Shown here piece by piece: positions 32,901-44,696 of a stretch of DNA of 64,000 nucleotides (positions within the stretch are counted from its first letter, which is position 1; each line of letters starts with the position of its first letter). Both the position numbers and the translations under genes were made by a program. The notes under the pieces were generated by a model, which had not been told where the DNA came from, searched no databases, and worked only from the letters and a program-made list of their open reading frames with translations. Source of the DNA: Microbotryum silenes-acaulis (Eukaryota; Basidiomycota; Microbotryomycetes; Microbotryales; Microbotryaceae); NCBI GenBank assembly GCA_003665825.1, contig QPFY01000001.1, forward strand, positions 2,349,001-2,413,000, given 5' to 3'.

Positions 32901-33860
32901 TTGTACGTCGACGACTTGCTTTTGGTTGGCCCCTCTACCGCCGAGATCGACCGGGTGCTCGACGCGTTGGAACTCGCGTATGGCATCAAACGTCTCGGAC
33001 CTGCCGAATACATCCTAGGCATCCAAGTCAAGCGTGGACAAGACGGATCTATCACGCTCTCGCAAGAGCGCTACCTTCGGGACATCCTGGCCAGGTTCCA
33101 GTTCACCGATGCCAAGCCGGCGAGTATTCCAATGCAGCCAGGTGTCATCCTTGACTTCGAGGACTTGTCGGCCACTCCTCAAGATTGTACGCGCTACTTG
33201 CAGGCCATCGGTTCGTTGATGTACGCCGCCGTAGGAACTCGTCCGGACCTTGCCTTCGTGGTCAGCTACCTCGCTCGCTTCTCGCAGCAGCCCGGCCCGG
33301 AGCATTGGACAGCCATCAAGCAGGTCCTCCGCTACATCAAAGGCACGCTGGACTTGGGGCTCACCTATCGCAAGACCAGCCAACCACTCCATGGCTACTC
33401 GGACGCGAACTGGGGAGCCTGTCTAACGACCTCGCGATCGACCATGGGCTACGCGTTCATCTTGTCTGGAGCCGCGATCGCTTGGTGCTCCAAACGCGAG
33501 CACAGGGTCGCCAAGTCTACTACCGACGCGGAGTACCTCTCTCTTTTGTACACAAGCGGTGATGCCATCCACCTGAGCGAACTCCTGGCTGAACTTGGCG
33601 CTCCGGTCTCTGGCCCAGTTGTGCTCTACGGTGACAACCAGGGTTCGCTGGCTCTTGCGCAGCACCCGACCAACCATCAGGGGTCTCGTCATGTTCGCAT
33701 CTCGGAACACTACGTCCGCGAAAGGGTTGCTGAGAAGGAGATCGAGGTCCGCTACATCGCCACCGGTGACATGTTTGCCAATATCTTCACCAAAGCCTTG
33801 GGTCCCAAGCCGTTCATCTTCCATCGGGCAAATTTGGGTTTACGAGGTGCAGTGGTATGA
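29901..33860 (+). CDS. Copia 2 gag-pol polyprotein, open frame but RT-defective (1319 aa)
   Basis: ATG at 29901 overlaps the primer site. The gag part is very short: only about 100 residues from the start to [13 protein letters not shown], then a zinc knuckle [14 protein letters not shown] (CX2CX4HX4C), so most of gag is probably deleted in frame. Protease [11 protein letters not shown]. Integrase [84 protein letters not shown]. RNase [29 protein letters not shown], and end [14 protein letters not shown]. In RT motif A the catalytic Asp of QADV is Asn. The open frame suggests recent insertion; the Asn and short gag suggest it depends on others. Confidence 0.88.
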   Translation: MSPPNLPAAGDPDDHGDMASTPPLPPSSTSIRTIDVASATSVTLTKEQFDELIRNQRPAPAQDDDALSMRQLLPPVNPPVFPHDSKLTEDNYAGFNARTNRAMVLVAKAVVPTKRLAPGKKGKWDRSGPAPSNCPACGQGKHWLDKCPESRKRAKYLELKNGMKELQGSSSPASTFVATEEASKDQHLSVFSSATFINIGPPAEILLLDSASVCHVVNDASFFDGPLSPTPQVLQGLGGTVKASGIGSVKLVSDNGTKFTLNDVIYTPESPANLISVRAFDRKGVRITFEHGEVELRTPQGCIATASAIASSVYKLNASVQAASKGALHTLVATKSNRLPLLTLHRRYGHASVQTLKKLAASGQVEGLDWPYSDFECEDFTCNACLASKVHRLPFPSSSSHAAEPLALVHSDVLSFPEESFGHKRYLVTFIDDFSRKTWVYPIGHKSEVLPTFKDWLLEIENATGRKVKTLRSDNGGEYVSTAFNGYCVARGIRRELTTPYTPEQNGRAERVNRSIVEGTLALLSHLGLPRSCWDKAAMCYIHVKNLSPHAALGGGIPNSRWSGATPGVEGLRAFGCCAWATVPAHRRDKLDPKGIARVFVGYDRHTKAWCLLDPSSMCVSLSRNVTFVETEFPFTTAPTRVTQPRIPGYCPQPPPVEAPAPSSAPTFVDPSPRPPSPTPDETPASPVLTNSADKDDTLSTTSATTEPAVNLPQPPPDPAPLAKVKSTWEYGDVAKVGPDPGKYGEVDTRNIIVGPRTCRQLVPTMITREQLIDGPDGPTASFKSLLLAFASTKASFADHDLSVVRDPANWGDVIRSGQEDIWGAPAQDEFDSLLNDYEVFEIIESGELPAGEILLRSGWVFQTKRNQHGDITDYKARLVAHGCAQRPGLDFEKNYAPVVKFTSIRALIAANGYHVHQANVNKAYLHGKLDKPLYMRVPQGIDLPGKILKLSKSIYGLRQAGTIWNTEIDSTLRSLGYVPTRSDICIYRREHDGHSHYIALYVDDLLLVGPSTAEIDRVLDALELAYGIKRLGPAEYILGIQVKRGQDGSITLSQERYLRDILARFQFTDAKPASIPMQPGVILDFEDLSATPQDCTRYLQAIGSLMYAAVGTRPDLAFVVSYLARFSQQPGPEHWTAIKQVLRYIKGTLDLGLTYRKTSQPLHGYSDANWGACLTTSRSTMGYAFILSGAAIAWCSKREHRVAKSTTDAEYLSLLYTSGDAIHLSELLAELGAPVSGPVVLYGDNQGSLALAQHPTNHQGSRHVRISEHYVRERVAEKEIEVRYIATGDMFANIFTKALGPKPFIFHRANLGLRGAVV

Positions 33861-33873
33861 CAGCACGGGGGGG

Positions 33874-34076
33874 TGTCAGAGTGTATATTGCTGTTTCATC
33901 CCACTTGTCTTCCTGATTATGATTAGTTACTAGTTGTTGATATTAGTCGCCTCGCGCAGCTCGTGCCTGCCTCGCGCGCGCTCCCTTAGTGCTTCTCTTC
34001 TTTCTCAAACTATCTTTACTATCATCTTCGGCTCTTGTACTTACGTATCTCGTGCCTCGGCTTCAGGTTCCCAAAA
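33874..34076 (+). repeat. 3' LTR of Copia 2
   Basis: Direct repeat of 29694-29896, followed at once by CCAAC and the resumed KDZ reading frame. Confidence 0.9.
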
Positions 34077-37000
34077 CCAACGCGTCCCTGTCGCCTCGAC
34101 CTCAGTCTTCGCCAATGACCTGAACTTCTCCCACGATGATTTCAACGAGGATTATCTCAGGGACTTTCCTCTTGCTCAGCAGGCCAAGTACGAAGACCTA
34201 GGGGGAATAGATATTTCCATGGAGCGCTGGGACCCACCCGACCCCGACTTACAACGCCCAACTCACCAGGAACTCGCACAGGAGGTTTTACCAACTCCCC
34301 GCGTCTCCGATTCGCCGGTTGCCGCTAAGCAAGAAGGTTACTTCAAGTTTATCACACTCGAGCACGAGCAGCGCGAGAGTCAGCGCGCTGCCCTTTTGGG
34401 TCTCTATCTTGATTTACGCATAATCACCAATGGACAGTTTCTGCTGCTCGTTTCGAACAGCGACCAGGACGACTTGAACGTTCCTTCACCATGCCACTGT
34501 CAGCACGTGTATGCTCGCGAGGTGGTCCTGTACGACGGACTGACCGGTATGTGTCATGCCAGCTCCGTTCACCGCTTTGCGCGATGCATCTTTTCTCGCC
34601 GTTGTCCTGGTATCACTGACACGTGAAACCCCCTCTGCGCCTTGCCTTTCAGTCTATTCCAAGCAAGTCACGTTCTGCGCTTCCAATCCGCCCTGTATTG
34701 CGGAAGCTGTACGCCTGGCTCAACTTGGGTTTATAGCATCGACCGCTGTCAACGCAGGATCAGCGTTCTCCTTCCGCATGATCCGCCTAGAAAACTCGCG
34801 TTGGCGACTTTCTCTTGGGCACCGCCGACACGCTGGCCAACAAATGCCCAGCGTGCTTCGGGCCGAAACGGCTCAACCGACCCCATCACACCCTCCAACT
34901 GGATTATATGATCGCGCTCGACGGCAACTTCCAGCAAACCCGAGAAAATAATGCGACATACGACGTCCAAGGAATAGTGCCGAGCTTGTTTCTGTCTGAT
35001 AAAGCCGTCCTGGACATGAAAGCACTCGTCGAGAATACAGCGCGGCCAACGAAGAAGGTGAGGAGCGTGATATATTTGCGTTCCGCCTCGAATACTGAGT
35101 AATATCGCTCCGGCCCCGTCGGAAGGCGTGCACAGAGTCGTGGAAGGCTGCTGACGGGGGCGCTGGTCGAGTCTCGTCGCGCAAGATCGATACAGGACTT
35201 GTCGCCGGCGTGTGCCGCCATGATATCGCCCTAAAAATGGTGAATCTTGAGAAGACCGGCGAAAAGTGAGTGTATTGAGCTGATGTTCTTCGACTCCAAC
35301 TTGCATTTTTACTTTCACTGCTGATGCTCATGCCTGCGCTCCAATCACCTAGGCTGTACTTCGCTTTAGCCATTGTCAAGCACATCTCGGACCATCTTCC
35401 CCCAGATGCTAGGATTGGAGTTTTGTACGACATCGCTTGTAATTTCAAGCACCACATTGAGAAGATTTGCATTGACCACCTCGGCTCGGGCCCCTCTCCG
35501 ATATGTTGTTGCTGATCATATGGGCTTTGTGTTTCAACCTTTTCAGAGGCATCTGCTGCCTGAGCTGTTTGAGCGACTCGAGTTCGCCACAAGTGTCTTC
35601 CATGCATACGCCCATACCTGGGGTTGCCAGGTTGACTACAACCCCCGTCTCATCCCGAACTTTGGATTCACTGATGGAGAAGGTTGTGAGCGACTATGGA
35701 GCGCGCTGCGCTCCCTCATCCCCATCAATCGCCCATCAAATAAGTCCCACCGCCTCGTCAATTTGGCGGTCCGCACGCAGGCAGTGAACGATGCGAACGT
35801 CTCAAGGCTTGGTCAGTGCTCCGCAGTCGCCGCTTCGTCTTTTGCCGCATTGACTCTTTGTACACAACTAGGGTCCTGGTTCACCCGCCGACTTCGCTCA
35901 GCCAAGGCTCGGAGCACTGCTGCTCGAAAGGAACTTGACGCCGTTATCGCCCACGATGCCACCTGGTCGGAGGAGGCGCTTCGCGTCGCTTGGCAAGACC
36001 AGCGACGAGCGCAAGCGTCGAAAACGGCTGCGCAGGAAGCTGAGGAAGATCGTTTGAGGGAAAGCGAGCTTTATAAACTTGCTGAGGAACTTTACAGGAT
36101 TGACTGCATCATGTACGTGCTTAGTGATAACTACTTGAGCTTGAGCTTGTCCTTCGTTCTCACTGACTCATCATCTTGCTGAGCAGTGACGAGTCTGAAC
36201 CAGAAGCGCTTGTGGGGCTGAATTCGAAGCACGATCGTCTTGCAAGGGAGATCGATCAAGCAGCAATTGTCCAACTGCAAAGAAGTGGGACAAGCATCTC
36301 GCCCACAGGTTGGCCTTAATTCTCTTACTTAGTTTTCCCTGTTCCTGATTGCGATGACGTGCCTATTTGCTTCACAGAGCTTCGTCACTTGTGCCAGTGT
36401 TCCGTTGCGCTGCGCAAGCTTCATCGAGAAGTGATTGCCTACAAAACTAGCCGTGAAAATTTGCTATCGACGCGTCGCGGCAGGGGCGGGTCAACACTTG
36501 GCCAGAGAGAGGCCAACAAAGCTCGCAAAACGGAAGCAAGACTCACTCTAGCGCTGAAAAGGCACGTAAGGCATACAACAAGGCTGTCAACGCGTTTCGA
36601 ACGGCAGGCGGATCATCACCATCGCACCTCCTCAACAATCTTCCATCAGTCGGTAGCCTAGCATCGATTCTTGATCTTGAAGACACAGATTTCTTCTGGC
36701 AAGACGGGTTTTTCACGCATGTTGAAGCTGCTTGGGCCACCGATCGGTGGGTTAAACGGGGCATCGTTGCTGTGCGTGACCTGGATCGAGCTGCGGAGGA
36801 GTTTGCTCGGATTGGCGCCGAGGTGCGACAAACCCTTGCTTGGCTCGAAGACGAGCACGACCTCATCTCTAGTCACCAAGCACTTTGGCTAAGCGCGACA
36901 GGTCAGTTGTCAGTCAAAAGTTACTCCACTGGTCTAGATGCTGATACGTTTTTGATAACACAAATAGATTCCGCTCCAACAATTTATGACCATGATCGTG

Positions 37001-37527
37001 TTGAACGCGCATTTGGCAGTACCGTCTACGCAACGATCCGGGACCGTGCCCTCGTCATTCTGGAAGCTCGGATGAGGCCTCTTCAAAAGCGCGAACGAGA
37101 CTGGTTCCGCGATAGCACTTTCTTCCTGCTGTGGTACACGACCAGAGGACCAGCGGATACGCATGAACCAGTCCCTCGAGCTCTGAAGTGTCTCACCCTG
37201 CATCTGCTGTTGAACCCGGGCAACGTCTCCAAGACGACAACAGCTACTGGAGCTGGCGCGCGTAGTGTTGCGCCTCGGGAGGACGCTTCGGGCGCCTATG
37301 CAGCGCCGTCCGAGTCGTTCTGTACCACCGATGACGATCGTCTGCTCGCGCAGCGCATCACGGAGCAGCTGGATGCTGACATGAATGTAGAAGGCGCAAA
37401 GGTTTTGCATGATCTGACGGTCCAGATGCTGGAGCAGCAAGAGGGCATGCTATACGATTCGGACAGCTCTGATGATCTGGTTCCCGATGAGGAGCGTTCT
37501 TTGTCGGACTTTGACTCGGAAGAATGA

Positions 37528-39691
37528 AATGTGAAAAACACTGGCTGCAGTAATTTTACCATGAGTTCGAATGATTAATGGTGTGACAATGATTACTGCA
37601 TTTGCAATATCAATGTGCACGAACCATGACATGTCAGGCAGGGTTCAGCCCACTGTTCGGATGGTTGGAAGTAATGGGGAGTGCGAGCGCGTCTCTGCAG
37701 AGCGTCCTCTTATCAGGGGAACATGGCTCGGAGGTTCCCCTTGCCCGAGCCGAGTGACTTTTCACTCGAAGCGCCAGTTGTTACTCGAGTAACTGAAGCA
37801 CGAACCTTGTCAAAATAGGTGAGCAGGTCCCTTCAGTATGACCAACATATCTCCTGTCGTCAGGCGGAGTTCAATCTCAATACTTGGATGTACGCACGAG
37901 CGTCCTCCTACGGGAACAAGGGTCGGAGGTTCCCCTTGCCCGAGCCATGTTCCCGTGAACACTGCACCTGAAGGCGCCTGTTGCCACCCCTTCCTCGGAA
38001 TTGAGTACGATTTTGCTAGAAGCATAGCTGTTTGTGGGCACTGTTGCATGCTCTATGCGTCTCGACTTGTGCTGACATCATCCTGGAGGTTGAAGCTGAA
38101 ATTTCAAGGCTTAGCTCAAGTTGCCGCCTTGGAGAGGCCACTGTGGGATCACTCCGATTGAGTCCGAAGTGATACACTCCGGGGAAACCCTTGCGATTCG
38201 GCACCGAAGAGCCCACGCGTCATCAGTGAGTAAATTCACTGCCTGCTATTGGGCCGGCGCACTGCGTCGGTGACTCCGAGCCTCATTACGCGCTCTCAGC
38301 AGCGGACAGGACGTTGAGAGGAGCTGAAGGAGCGAAATGTGCGCAATATCTACTTTTACAAAGCAAAATAAGGCGGCCAAGCTAATACCTGTGGCTGTTA
38401 GCCAGTGTGCTTAAAGCCTTTCCTCCGACTTTTCCGAAGATTTCTTGGTACTAAAATAATTGTGCTGTTAATGAGATCTAGTCAATAAAAAAAAGTAGTA
38501 TTCTGGCGTCGCTTGACATCTGGTGGCGCCGGCCGCCGGTGGCAACTTCGGATGTTTCCAATCCGTTGTGACTAAATTTTGTTTTCAACACACCGAAATC
38601 GCTTTGTGACAAAATCTGAACCCTTCCATCGACTTTCAACCGGAGTTTGAGTCGCTTTTTAGGAGCTTCAATTTTAGTGGCGTCGCCGCAGTCCCACACC
38701 AGCGGGGATCCGCCAAGCTACTCCTTGACAATGCTCACAAAGTAAATGTGAATGCGACAAACCAATTCTCTTTTGGCATGGACAGGCATCCACATGTCAG
38801 CCTGCAAGGGCGAAGGAGCGGCGACTGGGAGTTACCCGTCGGAGTCCCGGGCCCACTCACTGGATTCCCGGCAAGGTGGGGTGTAATATTTGTAATAGGC
38901 GGCCAATACGAGACGTGCGATTTGCTACATACCGAGCGTGAGCAGCGCCACTCGGATCGGATGCTAGGAACGGCGAGATTTCCTGACAGTGTTCCTCTCA
39001 CACTTCAAACCCTAGTAATGATGATTTCAACTTTAGCACGAAGGGTCGCCTGGTACTTTGGAGTTGAGAAGACCGGCTCGCCTTCCAGACTGAGTTGATT
39101 GGACAGATCAGATGGAGCGAAACGTCGGGACCCCCGTGGCAAATACCTGATGCCCACACCGCGTGAAACACACTTTCGGACGAGGCACGACATGCTGGCG
39201 GGTTCAACTCGGGGCAAGCACTTGAGCATGGACCGTCATACTCGGTCGCTAGTCGTCATAATGAGGGATCGGATAAGCCTTTTTGGGCCGTGCGCCAGTG
39301 TAAAATGATCTCGAAACACCTCGAACACCTCGAATACTCAGTCGCGGAAATCCGGAACTGCGTATGTCAGAGCGCACTTAGAGAATTGCGGATCCAGAGC
39401 AGTCTATTTCGGAGGACGCAGAGCATGTTACAATCCGAAATTTTCAGAAAACAGAGCATTTCAGTATTCTTGTTTTGCGGAAGCAGCAGAGGTATCATTA
39501 CGGCGAACATCATGCAGCATACGCTCGCGGCTTTGGTGCACTACAGGCACGATCCTTAGCGTACTAAGTCCAGTAGTCATCTTGCTTCGTCCAGCGGCAT
39601 CCACTCGTTGTATCTTCCAACTCAGCCCTACACTTCATGTCCGTCCCAGCGCGCCGGCTCATCTCGGCGTCGAGAGCTGCTGCCCTAAGTT
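37528..39691. other. Repeat-bearing spacer without a recognised gene
   Basis: Contains a diverged direct repeat (37700-37788 and 37898-37985). Several short frames exist, none with family motifs. Probably includes the 3' end of the KDZ element, whose boundary I could not place. Confidence 0.4.
37700..37985 (+). repeat. Diverged direct repeat with palindromic core
   Basis: Units at 37700-37788 and 37898-37985 share a 23-bp identical core (37729-37751 and 37924-37946; CGGAGGTTCCCC...CCGAGCC) with related flanks GAGCGTCCTC and GCGCC(A/T)GTTG. GGAACATGGCTCGG in the first and CCGAGCCATGTTCC in the second are reverse complements. Confidence 0.65.
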
Positions 39692-41574
39692 CTAAGAGTG
39701 CTCGTCGGAATCGGGGCGGCTCACCGCGCTGCCATCTTGGCCGTTGGCAGGGATAGCTGCACCATCTTCATCTTCTTCATCCGCTAGTACCTCTTCCGTT
39801 AGCCTGAATCTCAACTCTCCTGCACGCAGCAGGGGAATGATACGATCCAAGTCGGCCCCCGACATTTTTTGCTTGGCCATGGGGCTGGCGAAGTCCGTCT
39901 CCAAGTTGAGGCTCGGGCCGCATTCAACTACGATACTGGCCTGTTGCATGAGCGCGGTTGGGTCGTACACCAACCTGGGCGGTTTGCTCTTGTTTTCGTG
40001 CCCTTGGTTCTTGGTACGTCGCATCACGGCATCATCTGCACCGAGAAGAAGACTCATCGTTAGTAGTCAACAAGTGAGCAGCAACTGAAATCTCGGTTAG
40101 AACATAGTCCACACTGAAAAGTTTTTTCACAATCGTGCTGTACCACGAGGCTTTTGTTTCAAGATTCGCTTCCTTCAGTGGCGCCTCCCAAACTGCGTGA
40201 CAGCGTAACGGACATCAATCAGCAAGTGACAATAGTCTGTCGGCGCGTGCACCTACTGACTAGCTGCTTCCAATTCGGCCTTTTTGTGCTCCAAGAACGC
40301 TCTACCGGTAACGCAATCCGCGAAGTCGGAGAGCAGCTGTCTTGAACCCAAATTATCGCCCCAGTCTTGTCGATGGGCAAAGGCCAAACCACCGGGGCTC
40401 GCGACCATGAAACGCTCCTTATTGAGTTCAGGAAGATCAGAAGAGACCACAGCAAACAATTGGAGTCCATATTTTTGCGCATATGAAGTGCTCTGGGTCG
40501 GTTTTGAGGGTGTTATGATCCTTTCAGTTACTTTACTGTGAGCAGTATCAAATTGAGCTTGGACTCACCATGGTTTCCAACGCGGCCTGCATACATCGGC
40601 GCGCTTTCTTAATGGCTTCGTGACTCATCGGCTTGTTTCGGGCGATCTTGATGGAGGATGAACCTTCGGTCGCTTGCGTTGCTTGCGTCGCTTCCTCACG
40701 CTCCAAGGCAAGCGCCGCGTCAAACCTCGTCATCACCTCTGCGTCATCCTTTATGTCGTTCCAATATGGCTTTGCGAGCTTAACCCTCTCCACCAAATTG
40801 GTCGGCACTAAAGCGGACCAACCCAGCCCGTTAGTTCAACAACAGCGTAGTGCAATGCTATGCTAGAATTTAGCATGAGGTAGTCAAGAGCTGTGCCTAC
40901 CTTCCAATCCATCTTGAACTGCCAGCGATTCGAAGTACTTGCTCTGCACAAAGTCATTCCAGGAAGTGGGAGAGCCAAGGCGAGTCACGGGCGCAACAAT
41001 GCTCCTCAAATAATCGAGTCGAATATTGTGTCGGATACAATACTCGAGCTCTTCGTCGTGTCTTTTTTGGGCCCATTGCTCGTGCATAAGTCGTTCGGAT
41101 TTGCGACAGTTGCGCTTAGGGATAGCCTTGCTTTGTCAAAGGCGAAACTCGGATCGGTACGGTGGCAACAAGGATTTCGACGCGGGCGAACTGTTGATCC
41201 GCGGCGGAAAGTGAAGATCGATGCATTGTCGGGGTGCTTCCATCTACTGATGAGAAACTCGGCGAGGGTTGCAGGACGCCCGACGATGTATTGGCTTCGT
41301 CCATTGGCAATTGAAGGGGGTCAGGCAGCAGGCGATTGGCGGCGGAATCGGCGGGACAGGAGGGTCGACTTGATGGGTGCCCTGTGCTAGCTGTGCTGCC
41401 TAGGACAGGGAGGTCGTATGGGAAGGCGGACGCGTGGCTACCCGACTCGAGCGAATAGGTTGGATAATCGATGTTTGCGAACGCGGGAGCGTCAAGCGGT
41501 CGGCTGGGTGGCGCAGGACTTGGATGGTACGCATCATATTGCTCGCTAGACGAAATGGTATTGGAAGAGAACAT
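39692..41574 (-). CDS. Unrecognised multi-exon protein
   Basis: Five protein-like segments on the minus strand with fitting splice signals: about 41574-41120 (Ser/Pro-rich start MFSSNTISSSEQYD), 41110-40905 (HEQWAQKRHDEELEYCIRHN, then SWNDFVQSKYFESL), 40810-40570 (VERVKLAKPYWNDIKDD, ending before a GTGAGT donor), 40480-40253 (LFAVVSSDLPELNKERFMVA) and 40057-39692 (acidic C-terminus EEVLADEEDEDGAA). No known domain. It lies inside the transposon-rich part, so it could be host or element-borne. Boundaries are approximate. Confidence 0.45.
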
Positions 41575-42740
41575 CGTGCAGGCAGAGGCTGGAAGGCGAA
41601 CAGGGGAAGGTCAGAACGACACGGTGCTGCATTAAACCAATCAAACAGCGCGTCGACGACCGCGCAGCCGCACTTCCACCACGCACCCAGAGACTTGTTT
41701 GTGAATGGTTATCCAGGAGGGAAGGAGCCCGCAATATTCCGAGGCCACGCGATGAATCTATAGTTAAGACGTGGATGTCAGCAGGCCCTCAGAAGCTCGT
41801 TCTCTGGTAAAAGCCCGGACGACGATCGCCGGACATACACGTGGGGCTTGTCGAGCGCCGAAGCGTGGAAACTTGGTATGAGTTGGCGATGTGAAAGGAT
41901 CACAAGATCAATGGAGATCAACGAGGGACGTGACCTGTATGCGGTTCAGCGATCGAGGACGAGGATTTTCGCGGCGAGACCAATGGGTCTTGTGTTGAAT
42001 GTACGGGCGAAAGGAGACCTAAGGACAAGAGCTGTCAACGTATCAACAACGCACAACACGCGTCGATTCCGTCAGATCACGTGTTGCATTGGGCCAGACA
42101 TACCACGGCTTCAGCAGTGCTGAGGCGTTAATGGATATACCTGGACTTCAACAAGCTTTTCTATAAGCTCTACAAGCTTCTCCCGCCAATGACCTACGTC
42201 ATAGGGCCAAGCCGGAAAATCATTTCCGGATCAATTGTAATGACTTTAAACCATTGCGAGCTTGTTCCCGCGCCGAGTTGCTACCGGGCTCAGGTCGCCT
42301 ATTTGCATAGGTTTTTCTGGCCGCGCGGCGGCGCTACTAAGACTGGTTACTTTTTAATCTGCCTGAGGTGCGCATCGCTGAGTCCGCCGATATGGCGACG
42401 CGCGGCGCGCGATCCCACACTGCAGCGATTTCAAACACATTCGGAATCGTGCATTTGAAATCGGCGGAAAATCGATGCAGGATTTCAAATAGGGGCCCGA
42501 TCCCGGGATCGTCCCATTTCAGGGGGGGGGGGGGGGGGTTGCTATGACGCGCTGTCCCGGGTCGGGTTCCGGCGACGTCAGCGTGCGCGTGTGGGCGCGG
42601 CGTGCATTCGTTCGCAAGCGCCCGGGCCTCACGCCGCTTCTTTACACTGTTCTACCGGCACGCGTTGACCGCACGATACCCACGTTGCATTTTCAAGAGC
42701 TTGGTGGTGTCGATTCGCAGCTACTGGGGCCTCTGCCAAG
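41575..42740. other. Spacer with dispersed repeat and G-run
   Basis: Holds the second copy of the 100-bp repeat (42270-42369) and a run of about 16 G at 42523-42538, next to a GATCCCGGGATC palindrome at about 42502. No gene was recognised; the right end should carry the promoter of the hydrolase gene. Confidence 0.4.
42270..42369 (-). repeat. Dispersed 100-bp repeat, copy 2
   Basis: Reverse complement of 28975-29074, differing at about one position. Sits 13 kb away on the opposite strand. Confidence 0.8.
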
Positions 42741-44527
42741 ATGTTCTCGCGGTTGAGGCTGTTGTACCTCCGCGCCTTGGCGCTCGTCGGCCTGTCGGGC
42801 CGGGTCGAGATCGTCCATCATCCGTCACCACGGGTGCTCGTCAGGATTGATCCAAAGACGGGCGAGAAGCTCAAAACCGGCTTGGACGAGGTCATCAAGC
42901 GGTGCAAGAGCCTTAGCGGCGACGGAGGCTGGTACACACCTACGGCTTGGCTCAGCAGGTGAGCTCGCCGCCGATCGCAAATTATCGTCGCCGTAGTTCG
43001 TGCTGCTGGCGCGTCGCAGCAAGCTGATCTTTGGGGCTGATGCGCATCTTCGCAGTGGTCATTTGGCAACAATCTGGTGCACGATCGCCAAGTTTGACTA
43101 GTCAGTACCACACTGCCGCATGTGCAAGTGTTTCACTTTGCCGAACGCTGATCATTAACTTTCTTTCTCCTTCGGCATTCTTCCTCGGCTCCTCCGCTTG
43201 CCCGCTTCCGTCGCGATGTCTTCGGTTCGAATCGGAATCCACAGCGATCACCTCATCTACTCGAGGCATACAATCCGTGTGCCTGATGGAGGAACGTTGT
43301 GCCTCGACATCACTCCGCCCATCAGTGCCGACTCGCCCATCATCGAGGACCAGCCTATCCTTGTCGTCTGCCACGGTCTCACCGGAGGCTCGCACGAATC
43401 CTACGTCCGGGATGTCTTGACGCGAGTCACCAAACCCAAAGATCAAGGCGGACTAGGATGGCGGGGTCTAGTTGTCAACTCTCGAGGTTGCGCTGGAACA
43501 CCCGTCACGAGCGCAAAACTTTACAGCGGAGGCACGACCGACGATTTGCGGTGCGCTCTTGCTTTCCTGGGACGTCTCGCACCCCAAGCCCCACTGTACG
43601 GAATTGGTTTCTCGCTGGGCGCGAACCAGCTGGCTAACTACCTCGGTCTCGAAGGCGAGCAGACCGCGTTGAAAGCCGGTCTTGTCCTCGGCGCTCCGTG
43701 GGATTTCGTCGATGGCCACGTCGTGCTGTCGAGTTCATGGTTGAGGTTGATCTATTCGAGGGCGATGGCTGCGAACTTGAGGAGGATCCTCAAACCGCAT
43801 CGGGCCCTGTTCGAGCCTCTTGAAGAGGTCGACTGGGACGCGATCTATGGCAACCCCTATCAGACACTGTAGGTCATTGGCATCTCAGCTCCTCGAGGTA
43901 GGCAGCCGTCCAAGCGCACGCCACTAAGAACAGCATGTGTTCCTCGTACAGGTACGAGTTTGATTCACTCTTCACCGGCCCTGTATTCGGATTCGTGAGT
44001 ATGCTCTGAAGGTTTAGGAGCGTTGCCAAAATGAGCGAGTCGCTGACCCTTCTGCAACGCAGCGATCGGGGGTTCACTATTACCGATGGGCATCGGCGAA
44101 CCAAAACGCTTTTGGGATCGCTGTACCCACTCTCACGTTCTCCGCCAAGGACGATCCGATCGTGGCGAGCGCCACCGTTCCGGACCAACTCGCGCAATCG
44201 AACCCCAATCTCATCTTTGCGCGCACGAAACACGGTGGTCATCTCGGCTGGTTCGAAGGCTTTTTCCGACCCAGAAGGTGGATCTCGAAGCCTGTCTTGG
44301 AGTTCTTGAGGGAGATCGAGAGGGCGGATGATGGATTGCCGAGAAGGGCCGCGGAGATCGTCGGTGCTCAGGCGGGGGCGGTCGCCAAGAGGCCCCAAGT
44401 GGGGGATGAGATGGTCTTGGTCAAAGGGATGGAGCAGACGGTTGGGTTCAAGTTGATCAAAGAGGAGTTGCATGACGAAGCGGCGACGCTCGGGAGTGAG
44501 GCACCGGATCTGACGAAAGGGTTATAG
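42741..44527 (+). CDS. Alpha/beta hydrolase of the EMB8/YheT (ABHD1/3) family, 464 aa
   Basis: Five exons close in phase: 42741-42958, 43056-43100, 43245-43868, 43952-43994 and 44063-44527. Family order: TPTAWLSSGHLATIW (the conserved PTxWLxSGHLQT signature), IRVPDGGTLCLD, VVCHGLTGGSHESYVR (oxyanion turn HGLTGG), LVVNSRGCAGTP, GFSLGANQLANYLG (nucleophile Ser in GxSxG), YEFDSLFTGPVFGF, VHYYRWAS, FSAKDDPIV (acid Asp) and TKHGGHLGWFEG (His). Fungal relatives act on acyl esters such as ethyl esters and lipid-derived acyl groups; the substrate here is unknown. A hydrophobic start (LRLLYLRALALVGL) could anchor it to a membrane. Tail-to-tail with the next gene, the stop codons being 169 nt apart. 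Confidence 0.88.
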
Positions 44528-44696
44528 ACATGTCCAAAACCGGGACATCTAGGATCCTCTCAAACACACACACGCATTAGAGCCATAGACAGTGATATCA
44601 TCTAACGGGTGAAACATCGAAATAGATTACAACATTGTTTGCGACGACGTGCTACTGGTGGAAAAAAGCCAAACCTTCCTTGATCTACGGGAGGAT

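Larger units (their letters stand above)
29689..34081 (+). mobile_element. Copia LTR retrotransposon 2, inserted in the KDZ gene
   Basis: LTRs 29694-29896 and 33874-34076 (203 bp, about four differences) are flanked by the 5-bp duplication CCAAC (29689-29693 and 34077-34081). GGTTATGAGTCCA follows the 5' LTR as a primer site, and GGGGGGG precedes the 3' LTR. Internal coding region is a single open frame. Same orientation as the host transposase gene. Confidence 0.93.
29462..37527 (+). pseudogene. KDZ transposase gene with CxC cysteine cluster, split by Copia 2
   Basis: Starts MGRPSRLKPRFPRIKPSDYL at 29462; the frame runs into the Copia 2 insertion at 29694 and resumes in phase at 34082. Family blocks: CHCQHVYAREVVLYDGLTG, then (intron 34547-34652) SKQVTFCASNPPC, FSFRMI, CPACFG, LDGNFQQTR, ESWKAADGG, VCRHDIALKM (35210-35240), LYFALAIVKHI, IGVLYDIACNFKHH, FATSVFHAYAHTWGCQVDYN and FTDGEGCERLWSALRSLIP, followed by a long helical C-terminus ending at 37527. 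These are the marks of the Kyakuja-Dileera-Zisupton superfamily. Introns also lie near 35270-35350, 36115-36190, 36310-36380 and 36900-36970. A frame change between 34780 and 34815 could not be explained as an intron. Terminal inverted repeats were not identified. Confidence 0.8.

Noticed and set aside
34904..35221. Minus-strand frame with MAAHAGDKSCIDLARRDS
   Set aside because: The plus strand here carries the KDZ blocks WKAADGG and VCRHDIALKM; the minus frame is a shadow.
42523..42538. G-run as a telomere-like or centromere signal
   Set aside because: A single homopolymer without repeat units; more likely slippage or an assembly feature.
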